In this document: positions 1-8,345 of the stretch, piece after piece
How the letters are laid out: every line of letters begins with the position of its first letter
Position numbering within the stretch: the stretch's first letter is position 1
Assembly: GCA_023415715.1 (NCBI GenBank)
Contig: JAEZJP010000140.1
Location: forward strand, 1 to 37,526
From: Bacillota bacterium
Lineage (GTDB): Bacteria > Bacillota > Clostridia > Christensenellales > Aristaeellaceae
DNA length: 37,526 bases
Direction: 5' to 3'
Translations under genes and position numbers: made by a program
Notes under the pieces: generated by a model
What the model was told of the DNA's origin: nothing
Database searches by the model: none
Seen by the model: only the letters and a program-made list of their open reading frames with translations

Positions 1-663
1 GCCAATGTGAAAATCGTCTGCGTGGGCGGCGGGTTTGTGTACGGCTCGCTTGGCATGAGCCACCACGCGACAGAGGACATGGCCATATTGCGGGCGCTGC
101 CTGATGTGGCGGTCTTCACTCCGGGCGATCCCGCCGAAGTACGCGCGGTGATGCCGGTTCTCACCTATCATTCCGGCACCTGCTATCTGCGTCTGGGCCG
201 CGGCGGCGAGCCTACGCTGCATCAAAAGCCAATTGAAAACTACCGCATTGGGCAGGGGCTGTGCCTGAAAGAAGGCAAGGATGTCGTCCTTCTTTCTGCA
301 GGAGGCATCCTTTCCCAAACCGTTGCCGCGGCGGAATTGCTTAATAAACATGGCATATCGGCAGGTGTATACAGCTTTCCCACCATAAAGCCCCTGGATG
401 ATGATTTGGTTCGCAGCCTGGCCAGAGAACTGCCCCTCATCGTCACGGTGGAGGAACACACGAACCTCGGCGGGCTGGGCGGCGCGGTGGCAGAAACGGT
501 GGGCGATATGACCGGCAGCCGGGCGCGTGTCATGCGCCTTGGCATGCAGGATGCTTATTCCACCATCGTGGGTTCCCAGCAGTATTTGCGGGAGCAGTAT
601 GGTTTGGACTTTCAATCCATCGCCCAAAAGACCATACAGGCACTGAAGGAGCAAAAACTATGA
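1..663 (+). CDS. transketolase, C-terminal subunit (5' end outside window)
   Basis: This is the C-terminal half of a split, thiamine-diphosphate-dependent transketolase, which moves two-carbon ketol units between sugar phosphates together with a separate N-terminal subunit. The reading frame is open from base 1, and the GTG at 7 has no ribosome site, so the gene begins upstream. About 220 of the usual 300-310 residues are present. Visible are the end of the pyrimidine-binding domain (GMSHHATEDMA, the family GPTHHAxED motif) and a complete transketolase C-terminal domain (residues about 95-218, with VTVEEHTNLGGLGGAV). The stop overlaps the start of the LicD gene (ATGA), so the two are probably translationally coupled. 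Split transketolases of this type occur both in central metabolism and inside glycan clusters; the LicD and flippase neighbours favour supply of a sugar or polyol precursor, which is inference. Confidence 0.9.
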   Translation, partial: ANVKIVCVGGGFVYGSLGMSHHATEDMAILRALPDVAVFTPGDPAEVRAVMPVLTYHSGTCYLRLGRGGEPTLHQKPIENYRIGQGLCLKEGKDVVLLSAGGILSQTVAAAELLNKHGISAGVYSFPTIKPLDDDLVRSLARELPLIVTVEEHTNLGGLGGAVAETVGDMTGSRARVMRLGMQDAYSTIVGSQQYLREQYGLDFQSIAQKTIQALKEQKL

Positions 664-1406
664 GCACAACGCCGCGGAGCCTGGACCTGATCCACAAGGA
701 ACTGCTGGGCCAGTTTGAAGACTTCATTAAAGTTTGCTCGGCCCATCACATCCCCTATGCCATGATGTGCGGATCGCTCCTGGGCGCGGTGCGGCACAAA
801 GGCTTCATTCCCTGGGATGATGACATCGACCTCATCATGACTAGGGATGCCTATGAGCGCTTCGAGGCGGTATACCCCAAAGAATGCAACGAAAAGTATC
901 TGCTTTCCCGCACCAACACCTGGACGCCGCGGGTGATGAGCAAGGACCCGGCGGTAGACGATGCCTTTACGGATCTTTTTATCATGGACTACCTGCCGGA
1001 AGGAAATTTCAATCGCCGGGTACGCTTGACGCTTCTGCGCCTTCTGCAGGGCATGCTGAAAAAGAATGTGGATTACAGCCGCTTTTCGCTTCCCCAAAAG
1101 CTGTTGCTGTTCGTTTCGCATATTCTTGGCCTGCCCTTTTCTGTAGAGCAGAAAACCGCCTGGTACGAGCGCCTTTCCAAGCGTACCAAACAAGGCCGTG
1201 AAGTTCACATGTCCAACGGCGCTTTCGGCCTGCTTTCCATGACCTGGGACCCGAAATTGTTTGATGATCTCACGGAAGCGTCCTTCGAGCACCTCACCGT
1301 ACTCATTCCCAGAGATTATCATACCGTACTCGTGAAACTCTTCGGTCAGGATTACATGACCCCGCCGCCCGAAAGCGAGCGCGTGGCCAAGCACCTGGAC
1401 CTATAG
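660..1406 (+). CDS. LicD family phosphotransferase
   Basis: A 248-residue cytosolic LicD-family protein. Known members transfer phosphocholine or a related phospho-substituent from a CDP-activated donor onto cell-surface glycans, using a nucleotidyltransferase-like fold. The diagnostic block is at residues about 38-57: GSLLGAVRHKG followed by IPWDDDIDL, whose acidic cluster binds metal. The length matches the family. The start ATG overlaps the preceding stop. The TAG stop (1404-1406) is followed immediately by a two-hairpin repeat. With a flippase and a choline-kinase-like gene downstream it resembles a surface decoration locus, but the group actually transferred cannot be told from sequence. 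Confidence 0.88.
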   Translation: MSTTPRSLDLIHKELLGQFEDFIKVCSAHHIPYAMMCGSLLGAVRHKGFIPWDDDIDLIMTRDAYERFEAVYPKECNEKYLLSRTNTWTPRVMSKDPAVDDAFTDLFIMDYLPEGNFNRRVRLTLLRLLQGMLKKNVDYSRFSLPQKLLLFVSHILGLPFSVEQKTAWYERLSKRTKQGREVHMSNGAFGLLSMTWDPKLFDDLTEASFEHLTVLIPRDYHTVLVKLFGQDYMTPPPESERVAKHLDL

Positions 1407-1466
1407 CCAGGGGACGCTGTCCCCTGGACCCCTGCCAAAGGAATACATTCCTTTGGAATCCTCATC
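1407..1466 (-). repeat. two-hairpin repeat, copy A
   Basis: Two adjacent stem-loops. CCAGGGGA/TCCCCTGG (1407-1427) begins on the base after the licD-like stop, and CCAAAGGAAT/ATTCCTTTGG (1435-1456) follows, ending in GAATCCTC. In the opposite orientation this reads GGATTCCAAAGG...GGGGTCCAGGGG and matches copies at 4378, 25398 and 35810. No T-tract follows, so it is not a standard intrinsic terminator. Confidence 0.8.
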
Positions 1467-1545
1467 TTAGGATAATATGAATACATGGTATTATTGCGTC
1501 AATGTGTTTTTGTTGCTGTCACAATTAGCTCAATAAAAGAATGAA

Positions 1546-1583
1546 AGGGATTCCAAAGGGATGAAATCCCTTTGGAGTCTCCC
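1546..1583 (+). repeat. half copy (CCAAAGGG hairpin only) of the two-hairpin repeat, copy B
   Basis: GGATTCCAAAGGGAT, three bases, then ATCCCTTTGG form a perfect stem-loop that matches the first hairpin of the repeat at 35810. The CCAGGGG hairpin is absent. It lies inverted relative to copy A with about 80 AT-rich bases between them, directly upstream of the flippase gene. The 188-base gap 1407-1594 holds nothing else I can support. Confidence 0.75.
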
Positions 1584-1594
1584 CGTGAGGTTCT

Positions 1595-3127
1595 ATGAGC
1601 CGTACCAGAGCCGCCATGCGAAATATGTTAGCCACAGGGGCATATCAGATCGTAGCCATGCTGCTGGGGTTTGTTACGCCCAGGCTGATGCTGGCCTTTT
1701 ACGGTTCTGAAATCAACGGCCTGGTAGCGTCCATTACCGAGTTCATAGGCTATTTCAAACTGGTGGAGGCTGGGCTGGCCGCCGCCGCCATCTATGGCCT
1801 ATACAAGCCCTTAAGTGAGAACGACCACGACAAAATCAGCGCCATCGTTTCCGCCGCCAGGCAGTTTTATCAAAAAGCAGGCCTTTTGTTTGTTGCGCTG
1901 ACGCTTGTATTTTCCGCAATCTATCCGCTGGTGGTGCCCATTACATCCCTGTCCCGCCTGTCTGTTGGGCTGCTGGTTGCCATTATGGGTTTGTCGGGCA
2001 CGCTGGAGTTTTTTACACTCTCCCGCTACAGGGTTCTGCTTACAGCTGACCAGAAAACATTTGTGGTATCCTGGGCCTCTATGGCCTCCCTGCTGCTTCA
2101 AACAGCGGTCATTGTAGCTTTATCCCTCATAAAGGCAGACATCCTGCTATTGCGGCTGCTGGCGGGGCTGACCATTCTTTTGCGCTCCGTCCTATTGTAT
2201 GCCTACGTCCGCCGCCATTACCCTTATGTGAACTATAAGGCCAAGCCTGATAAGGCGCCGCTCAGCCGCCGCTGGGATGCGCTGTACCAGCAGCTAACCG
2301 TAACGCTGCATCAGGGCATGGGCATCATTCTCACCACCGTCATCACCAGGGACGCCCACCTTGTAAGCGTCTACAGCACCTATCATATGGTAACAGTGGG
2401 CCTGTGGGGCATTTTGAAAATGGTAAGCACCGGGCTTTACTCTTTCTTTGGAGAACTTCTCGCCCGGGAGGAGATGGATAAATTCCGCAGGGCCTACCGG
2501 GAGTATGAATTTCTGTTCTTGTCGCTGATCACAGTGCTGTATTCCGTTTCCATGGCGCTTATCGTGCCCTTTGTGCAGTTGTTCACCAGGGGCACCCATG
2601 ATGCGAATTATGTGAACTATGTGGTGCCTATTCTGGGTGTGCTGCTGACCTTGGAAGGGTTGACAGATCAGATCAAAGCTCCGCTGGATTTGATGGTTAC
2701 TGCGGCGGGCAAGTTCCGGGAGACGCGTCACCACAACACGCTGCAGGTATGCTTAGGCTTCGGGCTGGGGCTGATCCTTGGCATTTTCTTTGGCCTGCCG
2801 GGCGTCGCTGCGGGCATCCTGCTCTCCAACCTGACTAGGGTGGGCATACAATTGTGGTTCGTGCCCAAGCATATCACAGGCCTTCCCTTCCGGGAGACGC
2901 TTTTTCGCATGGGCCGTCTGATCCTGACGGGCGCCTTGATTTGCATCCCATGCTTGCTTTGGCCGCTTGAACCCTCGCGGTTTGCAGCATGGATCGGTTA
3001 TGCGGTGCTGCTGACCATCTACGCGGCCCTGATTACGCTCATTATGGCCTGGCTGTTTGACAGGCGGCAGCTGGGCGAAGTTTGGAAAAGGCTCCAAGGG
3101 ATAACGAAAAAAATGGGCGGCCAATGA
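1595..3127 (+). CDS. polysaccharide flippase-like membrane protein (Wzx/MATE-MVF superfamily)
   Basis: A 510-residue polytopic membrane protein with roughly 12-14 hydrophobic segments spread over its whole length. The N-terminus (ATGAYQIVAMLLGFVTPRLM) is typical of Wzx/PST exporters that flip undecaprenyl-linked oligosaccharides across the membrane. Charged stretches between segments (about 200-235 and 295-310) are probably cytoplasmic loops. The start has a modest GTGAGG ribosome site. It lies downstream of LicD and upstream of an APH-like kinase, as flippases often do in teichoic-acid or capsule loci. The substrate is unknown; the family is assigned from the topology and N-terminal pattern. 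Confidence 0.82.
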   Translation: MSRTRAAMRNMLATGAYQIVAMLLGFVTPRLMLAFYGSEINGLVASITEFIGYFKLVEAGLAAAAIYGLYKPLSENDHDKISAIVSAARQFYQKAGLLFVALTLVFSAIYPLVVPITSLSRLSVGLLVAIMGLSGTLEFFTLSRYRVLLTADQKTFVVSWASMASLLLQTAVIVALSLIKADILLLRLLAGLTILLRSVLLYAYVRRHYPYVNYKAKPDKAPLSRRWDALYQQLTVTLHQGMGIILTTVITRDAHLVSVYSTYHMVTVGLWGILKMVSTGLYSFFGELLAREEMDKFRRAYREYEFLFLSLITVLYSVSMALIVPFVQLFTRGTHDANYVNYVVPILGVLLTLEGLTDQIKAPLDLMVTAAGKFRETRHHNTLQVCLGFGLGLILGIFFGLPGVAAGILLSNLTRVGIQLWFVPKHITGLPFRETLFRMGRLILTGALICIPCLLWPLEPSRFAAWIGYAVLLTIYAALITLIMAWLFDRRQLGEVWKRLQGITKKMGGQ

Positions 3128-3204
3128 CCTCATTACAATTTGGCACACCATATTTTTGGTATATACCTCCATTCAATGAAATGCTTTCGGGCGAGGTACG
3201 ATGA

Positions 3205-4116
3205 ATGGATCAAAAAGCTACGATTCTCGCCAACTGGGGAATTGAATATCACACAATAGAGAAGATTTATGCCAGCACCTGGAGTATTGATGATGGCTTA
3301 ATACTGAAAACCGGAAAAGATATCGACAGCGTCCGCCGTCATATTGCGATCACGGACTGTTTGAAGCGCTTTGGCATTCCGGTTGCAGAAATTGTGCCAA
3401 CGCTTTCTAAGGATGCTTTCTTGGTTACCGATGGGCACTATTATATACTGAGCAGGCGGCTCCCCGGAAAGCATATCGAGAATATTTACGATCAGGACTA
3501 CTGTTTGATCGCCAGAAAGTCCGGGGAAGTCATTGCAAATTTGCATAGGGCTTTATTGGACGTTCAACAGGAGATAAAGTGCTGGGATAACAATTTGCTG
3601 GCTGAAATGCAGGGTTGGGTAAAAGCATTCTTTGATGAAAGCGGCTATCCGCTCATCTCCCGGCAGGAATTTGAAGCGCCCCTTAACACGCTTAAAAGGT
3701 TGAACGAATCTCTTCCAAGGCAGCTTATCCACAGGGACTTCCATTTCGGCAATCTGCTGTTTAAGGATGGAGATGTTTCCGGTTATATTGATTTTGATCT
3801 GTCCCAGATCAACTACCGCATTTTCGATATCTGTTACTTTGCGTTGGGGCTTTTGATAGACGGCTATTCAAGCGAGGATAAAAGTGCCAAGTGGTTCCAA
3901 ATGTTCAAAAACATTATTCAGGGATATGAAAGCATAACCATGCTGACTTTTGAAGAGAAGCAAGCCGCGGTATGCGTGATGGAATGTATTGAATTGTTAT
4001 TCATAGCGTATTTTTCTCAAAACGGCAACCTTGCATTGGCTGAAAATGCCGCGAACATGTTTCACTGGATGAGAAAGAACGAGAAGCAAATTGAAGCAAT
4101 ATTTCCCTGCGCTTAA
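3205..4116 (+). CDS. choline/aminoglycoside-kinase-like phosphotransferase (APH superfamily)
   Basis: A 303-residue soluble small-molecule kinase of the APH/choline-kinase fold. The catalytic loop is HRDFHFGNLLF (D178, N183), and the metal-binding motif is IDFDLSQ (about D196-D198), followed by an RIFDICYFALGL helix. The nucleotide-binding N-lobe is less conserved. Possible substrates include choline, homoserine or another hydroxyl compound; sequence alone does not decide. Position after a LicD homologue and a flippase suggests choline or amino-alcohol phosphorylation for glycan decoration, as in pneumococcal lic loci, but no LicC-like cytidylyltransferase is in view. The gene appears AT-richer than its neighbours (many AAT/ATT/GAA codons), which could mean separate acquisition. 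Confidence 0.8.
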   Translation: MDQKATILANWGIEYHTIEKIYASTWSIDDGLILKTGKDIDSVRRHIAITDCLKRFGIPVAEIVPTLSKDAFLVTDGHYYILSRRLPGKHIENIYDQDYCLIARKSGEVIANLHRALLDVQQEIKCWDNNLLAEMQGWVKAFFDESGYPLISRQEFEAPLNTLKRLNESLPRQLIHRDFHFGNLLFKDGDVSGYIDFDLSQINYRIFDICYFALGLLIDGYSSEDKSAKWFQMFKNIIQGYESITMLTFEEKQAAVCVMECIELLFIAYFSQNGNLALAENAANMFHWMRKNEKQIEAIFPCA

Positions 4117-4200
4117 CAGAAAGCCATTTATACATAGATACATTCAGCATAACAGCAGGCAGTTGTTTCAAATTAAGCTTACTGACATGAACCGGTTTGA

Positions 4201-4326
4201 GCGGGCGATTGATAATCGTCCCTACACCTTGCATAGAGTTTGTTGTCTTCTCAACCGGAGCATATGGGATCCGGGAGAAAAATCAACCCACTCTTTACGA
4301 TGTAGGGGCGATTATGAATCGTCCGC
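4201..4326. repeat. 126-bp element with imperfect terminal inverted repeats
   Basis: The left end (4201-4226, GCGGGCGATTGATAATCGTC...) and right end (4301-4326, TGTAGGGGCGATTATGAATC...) are inverted copies of each other at about 23 of 26 bases. Each arm is itself a small hairpin (GGGCGATT/AATCGTCC). A related TGTAGGGGCGGTCGCCC unit is at 25304. It has no coding capacity and lies in the 321-bp gap 4117-4437, whose right end holds a decayed copy of the two-hairpin repeat. Confidence 0.6.
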
Positions 4327-4377
4327 TGTTGTGCATCGGTTTACGACAAGTTGGAAGAGTACATGTCTTGCGTATCC

Positions 4378-4440
4378 CAAATACGGGGATTCCGAAGGGG
4401 CTTTGTCACTTTGGCAGGATTCTTTGAGGCAGAGCCACTA
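4378..4440 (+). repeat. degenerate two-hairpin repeat, copy C
   Basis: The stretch from AAATACGGGGATTCC to GGCAGAGCCAC aligns base for base with 25398-25460 with scattered substitutions; both hairpin stems are partly broken. It abuts the 3' end of the GNAT-ManA gene (stop at 4440-4438) with the former CCAGGGG hairpin proximal to the gene, the same polarity as the other copies. Confidence 0.5.
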
Positions 4441-5904
4441 AGTCAAAGCAGGTGTGGCATATAACGCTTCTCCAACACCTTGTATACACAGCGCGGGCCG
4501 GAGCGCCGGCAGCAGCACGGAATCGCCTTTTTTTAGTTCCAGCGCGTCGCCTTCCCAGCGGAGTAGCAGCGAATCCAGCGCGGTCAAAAAGGCAAAGCGC
4601 CGCGGATCGGGTTCGATTTGCAAATCTCCGGACACATGAAGCCTGTCCAGTTCAAAAACATCATTTCGCAAAAGCGGCTCAAAGGCCGTGCCCGGCTCAC
4701 GGTGCTTAGGATCAAGGCGGAAAGAAAGGTCCGCCACGTCCACCGCCTGGCGAATGTGCAGCGCCCGCTTTTGCCCGGTTGCATCCGTCCTGTTCCAGTC
4801 ATAAAAACGGTAGGTCACATCGCTGGACTGCTGGATTTCATACAATACGATCCCGGCGCCAATGGCATGGATGCAGCCGGCGGGGATAAAGCACACGTCG
4901 CCTTCCTTCACCTTTACCCGGCGCAGATACTTTTCCACCGCCGCACCTTCCCGGGCGGCTTTTTCAAGTTCGTCCCTCGTGACACCCGGCACAAGGCCGT
5001 ACACCAATTCCGCGCCGGGGTCCGCCTGAAGGATGACCCAAGCCTCCGTCTTGCCCAGTTTACCGTCCTCATGCACTGCGGCATATTCGTTTCCAGGATG
5101 CACCTGAACACTTAAAACATCCTTGGCGTCAAGAAGCTTTAATAGCAAGGGGAACGAGCCCTTGATTTGCGTACCCTGCAGCTTTTCCCCATAGGCGTTA
5201 AGCAGCCCGCTCAATTCTTCGCCGCTTTCCGTATGGCTTTCCTTGCCGGAGATCACGCTGATCTCAAGGCTTTCCCCGGTGCGGTCGTTGGGGATGTCCT
5301 TGCCGAAAAGCGTTTTGAGCTTATTCCCGCCCCAGGGAAGCTCCGGCGCGCAGCGGTAGTGTGGCCGCATTTTCATGGGCAGAAGAGGGCAATTCTCCGA
5401 CAAAGGCATTTCGTAACATTGGAAAAGCGTTGTCCGGTGGTCAAACTTCACCTTGCCCACCTTTCGCATGGGGATGCCTTCATACAAAGCCATGGCCCTG
5501 GTGTTTTTCAGATACGTGTCCAGGCGCAGGCAATCATAGCCCCTTTCCCTTGCCAGGCGGATTGCATGGGCCATGGTTTCCCGGCCCAGACCTTTATGCT
5601 GGCGGGAAGGGTTCACCACCAGCCGGTGCAATACAGCCGGCCGCACGCCAAAATGCCATTGGAGCGTCAGGTACAGGGGATGCTGTTCCTCATTGATGGT
5701 GAAGGCGGACAGGATTTCCCCGTCCTCCTCCATGAGATAAAGCGTCTTCGCCTGAACATCCTCCATGAGCACAGCCTCGCTGGGGTACACCTCCCAACGC
5801 CACTGGTCCAGGCCCTTTTCATCCATGTCCCGGATGCATGATTCAAAAAGACGGCAAAGGGCCGGAATATCGTTTTCAATTGCTTTGCGCGGATGCAAAC
5901 TCAT
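4438..5904 (-). CDS. GNAT acetyltransferase-mannose-6-phosphate isomerase fusion
   Basis: A 488-residue two-domain protein. Residues 1-165 form a GNAT acetyltransferase (LHRLVVNPSRQHKGLGRETM, acetyl-CoA loop about 101-110; LRLDTYLKNTRAMALYE at 126-142). Residues about 175-488 are a complete type I phosphomannose isomerase, which interconverts mannose-6-phosphate and fructose-6-phosphate. It begins at the WGGNKL motif (191-196) and has a full Zn-ligand set: Q267 and H269 in VQVHPGN, E287 in GKTEAW and H346 in PAGCIHAIGAG. The frame is continuous, with no internal stop between domains. The start overlaps the stop of the ABC transporter gene by ATGA, indicating translational coupling. ManA normally stands alone at about 310-320 residues, so the fusion is unusual. 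It could feed GDP-mannose or recycle mannose; the acetyl acceptor is unknown. Confidence 0.9.
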   Translation of the reverse strand: MSLHPRKAIENDIPALCRLFESCIRDMDEKGLDQWRWEVYPSEAVLMEDVQAKTLYLMEEDGEILSAFTINEEQHPLYLTLQWHFGVRPAVLHRLVVNPSRQHKGLGRETMAHAIRLARERGYDCLRLDTYLKNTRAMALYEGIPMRKVGKVKFDHRTTLFQCYEMPLSENCPLLPMKMRPHYRCAPELPWGGNKLKTLFGKDIPNDRTGESLEISVISGKESHTESGEELSGLLNAYGEKLQGTQIKGSFPLLLKLLDAKDVLSVQVHPGNEYAAVHEDGKLGKTEAWVILQADPGAELVYGLVPGVTRDELEKAAREGAAVEKYLRRVKVKEGDVCFIPAGCIHAIGAGIVLYEIQQSSDVTYRFYDWNRTDATGQKRALHIRQAVDVADLSFRLDPKHREPGTAFEPLLRNDVFELDRLHVSGDLQIEPDPRRFAFLTALDSLLLRWEGDALELKKGDSVLLPALRPALCIQGVGEALYATPALT

Positions 5905-7670
5905 GATACCGCCTCCGTATACATGTGGTACAGGTTGTAATACACGCCCTTCTTTTCCATCAGTTCCGCATGGGTGCCCTGCTCCTCCACACCCTTGTCG
6001 GTAAGCACCCAGATCACCGTCGCGTTGCGGATGGTTGTCAGCCGGTGGGCAATGGTGAAGGTGGTGCGGCCCTTGGCCAGTGTCTCCAAGGATTTTTGCA
6101 CAATGCGTTCGCTTTCATTATCCAAGGCGGATGTGGCTTCATCCAGGATCAGGACAGGCGGATTCTTTAAAAACACCCGGGCGATGGACACGCGCTGCTT
6201 CTGGCCGCCGGATAGCTTTACGCCGCGCTCGCCTACGAAAGTGTCGTACCCTTGCGGCAGTTCCAGAATAAACTCATGGGCCCCGGCTTGCCTGGCAGCC
6301 TTTTCGACTTCGTCCCTTGTGGCGCCTGGCTTGCCATAAGAAATATTCTCATAGACCGTGCCGGAGAAAAGGTATACCTCCTGCTGCACCATGCCGATGT
6401 TTTCCCGCAGGCTCTTTTGGGTAAGGCTTCGAACATCCTGCCCGTCCACGGTGATGCGGCCGGCAGTCACATCGTAAAACCTGGGGATCAGATTGCACAG
6501 CGTCGTCTTACCGCTGCCGGAAGGCCCTACCAGCGCCACATTCACCCCGGCCTTCACACTTAAGTTCAGGTTAGCCAACACCTGCTTGCCGTCGTCGGCA
6601 TAACCGAAGCTTACATTTTCGAAGCCGATTACGCCCTTGACATTTTTTAGTTCTCTGGCATCCTTGGCGTCGGTAATCTCCTTCGGCGCATCCATGATCT
6701 GGCAGAAACGTTCAATGCCCGTCATGCCCCGCTGGAACTGCTCGGCAAATTCCACGATTCGGCGGATGGAAGTCAAAAGGGTGGACACATACAGCAGATA
6801 TGCCATGTAATCACCGGGTGAGATCTGTCCGCTGATGATGAACAGCGCGCCTACGATCACCACCAGGATGTACATCAGCCCGTCAAAAACGCGGGTGGTG
6901 GTATGGAAACCCGCCATGGCTTTGTACGCCACACGTTTTGTTTGCAAAAATAGCTGGTTGCCGTCCCGGAATTTTTCTTCTTCCATGGGCTCGTTTGCGA
7001 ACGACTTTACCACACGGATGCCAAGCAGGCTGTCTTCCACCTGGGCGTTAAGTTCACCTACCTGATGGCGTGAATCCATAAACGCCTTGCGCATGCGCTT
7101 GTTGAAAACACGGGCGAAAAGCAGCATAAGCGGCAGCAGGATGAATACCATCAGCGTCAGCCAGATGTTCATGCCGGCCAGGATGATAAATGATGCAACG
7201 ATCTTTATGGCAGCAATGAAAAATTCTTCCGGGCAGTGGTGGGCGAATTCCGTGACCTCAAACAGGTCGCCGGTGACGCGGGCCATGATTTGACCCACCT
7301 TGGTATTGCTGTAATAGGAGAAGGAAAGCTGCTGCAGATGGGCGAACAGATCCCGCCGCATGTCGGTTTCGATGCGGCTGCCCATGATATGCCCTACGGA
7401 TGCCATATAATAGGCCGCCGCGGCATCGATGATGCGTAAAAAGATGTACAGGCCGCCAAGTTTCAAAACGAAATTTACCGTCAGCCCCGCAAGGTCATCA
7501 ATAGCCTGGTTGGTAATGCTGCGTACGATCAGCGGCAATACAAGCTCGCACAGCGTGGTCATGGCGGCGCATAAGAGGTCAAATGTAACTGTACCCCAAT
7601 AATCTTTGTAATAAGGTATAAACCGCCTGATCAGTTTGCCGGTTTTCATGGTCTTCTTCTGGGTTTCCAT
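5901..7670 (-). CDS. ABC exporter, fused permease and ATPase (MsbA/LmrA-like)
   Basis: A 589-residue half-transporter that presumably works as a homodimer to export a lipid, peptide or drug. The N-terminal six-helix membrane domain (about 15-320) precedes an ATPase domain with Walker A GPSGSGKTT, Q-loop GMVQQEVYLFSG, ABC signature LSGGQKQRV, Walker B VLILDEATSALD and the H-loop IAHRLTT. The length is standard. It is the third gene of a four-gene minus-strand operon (9131 to 4438), lying 45 bp after a membrane-anchored hypothetical gene and overlapping the GNAT-ManA gene. The substrate is not predictable. Confidence 0.93.
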   Translation of the reverse strand: METQKKTMKTGKLIRRFIPYYKDYWGTVTFDLLCAAMTTLCELVLPLIVRSITNQAIDDLAGLTVNFVLKLGGLYIFLRIIDAAAAYYMASVGHIMGSRIETDMRRDLFAHLQQLSFSYYSNTKVGQIMARVTGDLFEVTEFAHHCPEEFFIAAIKIVASFIILAGMNIWLTLMVFILLPLMLLFARVFNKRMRKAFMDSRHQVGELNAQVEDSLLGIRVVKSFANEPMEEEKFRDGNQLFLQTKRVAYKAMAGFHTTTRVFDGLMYILVVIVGALFIISGQISPGDYMAYLLYVSTLLTSIRRIVEFAEQFQRGMTGIERFCQIMDAPKEITDAKDARELKNVKGVIGFENVSFGYADDGKQVLANLNLSVKAGVNVALVGPSGSGKTTLCNLIPRFYDVTAGRITVDGQDVRSLTQKSLRENIGMVQQEVYLFSGTVYENISYGKPGATRDEVEKAARQAGAHEFILELPQGYDTFVGERGVKLSGGQKQRVSIARVFLKNPPVLILDEATSALDNESERIVQKSLETLAKGRTTFTIAHRLTTIRNATVIWVLTDKGVEEQGTHAELMEKKGVYYNLYHMYTEAVS

Positions 7671-7715
7671 CAGGAAGGTTCCATCCTTTCCTTTTGTACG
7701 GCAATTCCATTTTTC

Positions 7716-8336
7716 TTAGGGCTTTACCAGTACCGCCTGGCGGGAGATTTCACTGAGTGCGTCCTCCTCCATCTTCGGTGCGGTGAAGGCATACAGCGCG
7801 CTTTCCCCCTTTACGTGCAGCCGTATCGTATCCGCATTTTCCATCCTGACTGCGGTCATGCCGGCCAGCGAGGCGGTGAGTTTATCCTGAAGCGTGTATC
7901 CCTCGCCGGGCAGGAGGGAGAAGGCATCCAGGGGATAGATGCTGTACAGCTTCAGCGTTTCCCCGTTTTGCGTTTGATAGGTGAGCGTTACAAGCCGCGC
8001 AAAGGAGCCTTTGTATGCCAGATCGTTCACCACACCCCCTGCAAAAGCAAGCTCGGTGTTTGCTTGCAGCGCCAGAACAGGTGACGGAAAATGCTCCACC
8101 AGTTGTTTCAGATCATTCAGGGATCCTATTTGCCTGGGCTGCTCGGCGGTAAGCGCTACCTGGGGAACAGTGCTCTCAGTGGGTGCTCCCTGATCGGCAG
8201 GCACCTCCGCCAGGATCACAGCCAGATAAAACGCGCCGATGCATACCGCTACCAAAAGAATCAGGAGTATACGCTCCAGCACCTTGCGCAGCACTAAAAC
8301 CAATTTGCTTTTTTGTTTGATAGATTTTCTTGTCAT
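7716..8336 (-). CDS. membrane-anchored hypothetical protein
   Basis: A 206-residue protein I do not recognise. A basic N-terminus (about 1-21) precedes one strongly hydrophobic helix (about 22-43, ILLILLVAVCIGAFYLAVIL), so most of the chain should lie outside the membrane. After a Pro/Thr-rich linker the domain (about 70-206) has alternating polar and hydrophobic segments resembling a beta-rich fold, with no cysteines or catalytic motif that I can identify. The start has a TTAGGAGAG ribosome site that overlaps the end of the upstream zinc-ribbon gene, so the two are probably cotranscribed with the ABC exporter downstream. It could be an accessory or sensor subunit of that exporter; this is inference from position only. 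Confidence 0.75.
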   Translation of the reverse strand: MTRKSIKQKSKLVLVLRKVLERILLILLVAVCIGAFYLAVILAEVPADQGAPTESTVPQVALTAEQPRQIGSLNDLKQLVEHFPSPVLALQANTELAFAGGVVNDLAYKGSFARLVTLTYQTQNGETLKLYSIYPLDAFSLLPGEGYTLQDKLTASLAGMTAVRMENADTIRLHVKGESALYAFTAPKMEEDALSEISRQAVLVKP

Positions 8337-8345
8337 CCGTCTCTC

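Noticed and set aside
612..1394. 260-codon open frame on the minus strand
   Set aside because: It lies wholly antisense to the LicD-like gene, which has clear family motifs; the frame has no ribosome site and no recognisable product.
1407..1456. Ordinary Rho-independent terminators at the CCAGGGG/CCAAAGG hairpins
   Set aside because: The stems are not followed by T-tracts and recur as a dispersed, aligned family, so I treat them as repeats. A terminator-like role is still possible.
4091..4441. 116-codon frame in the gap after the kinase gene
   Set aside because: It overlaps the kinase gene's end and then translates the inverted-repeat element and a decayed hairpin repeat; no ribosome site.
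5167..5841. 224-codon open frame antisense to the GNAT-ManA fusion
   Set aside because: The opposite strand encodes two well-conserved enzyme domains; this frame is a shadow produced by GC-rich codon bias.
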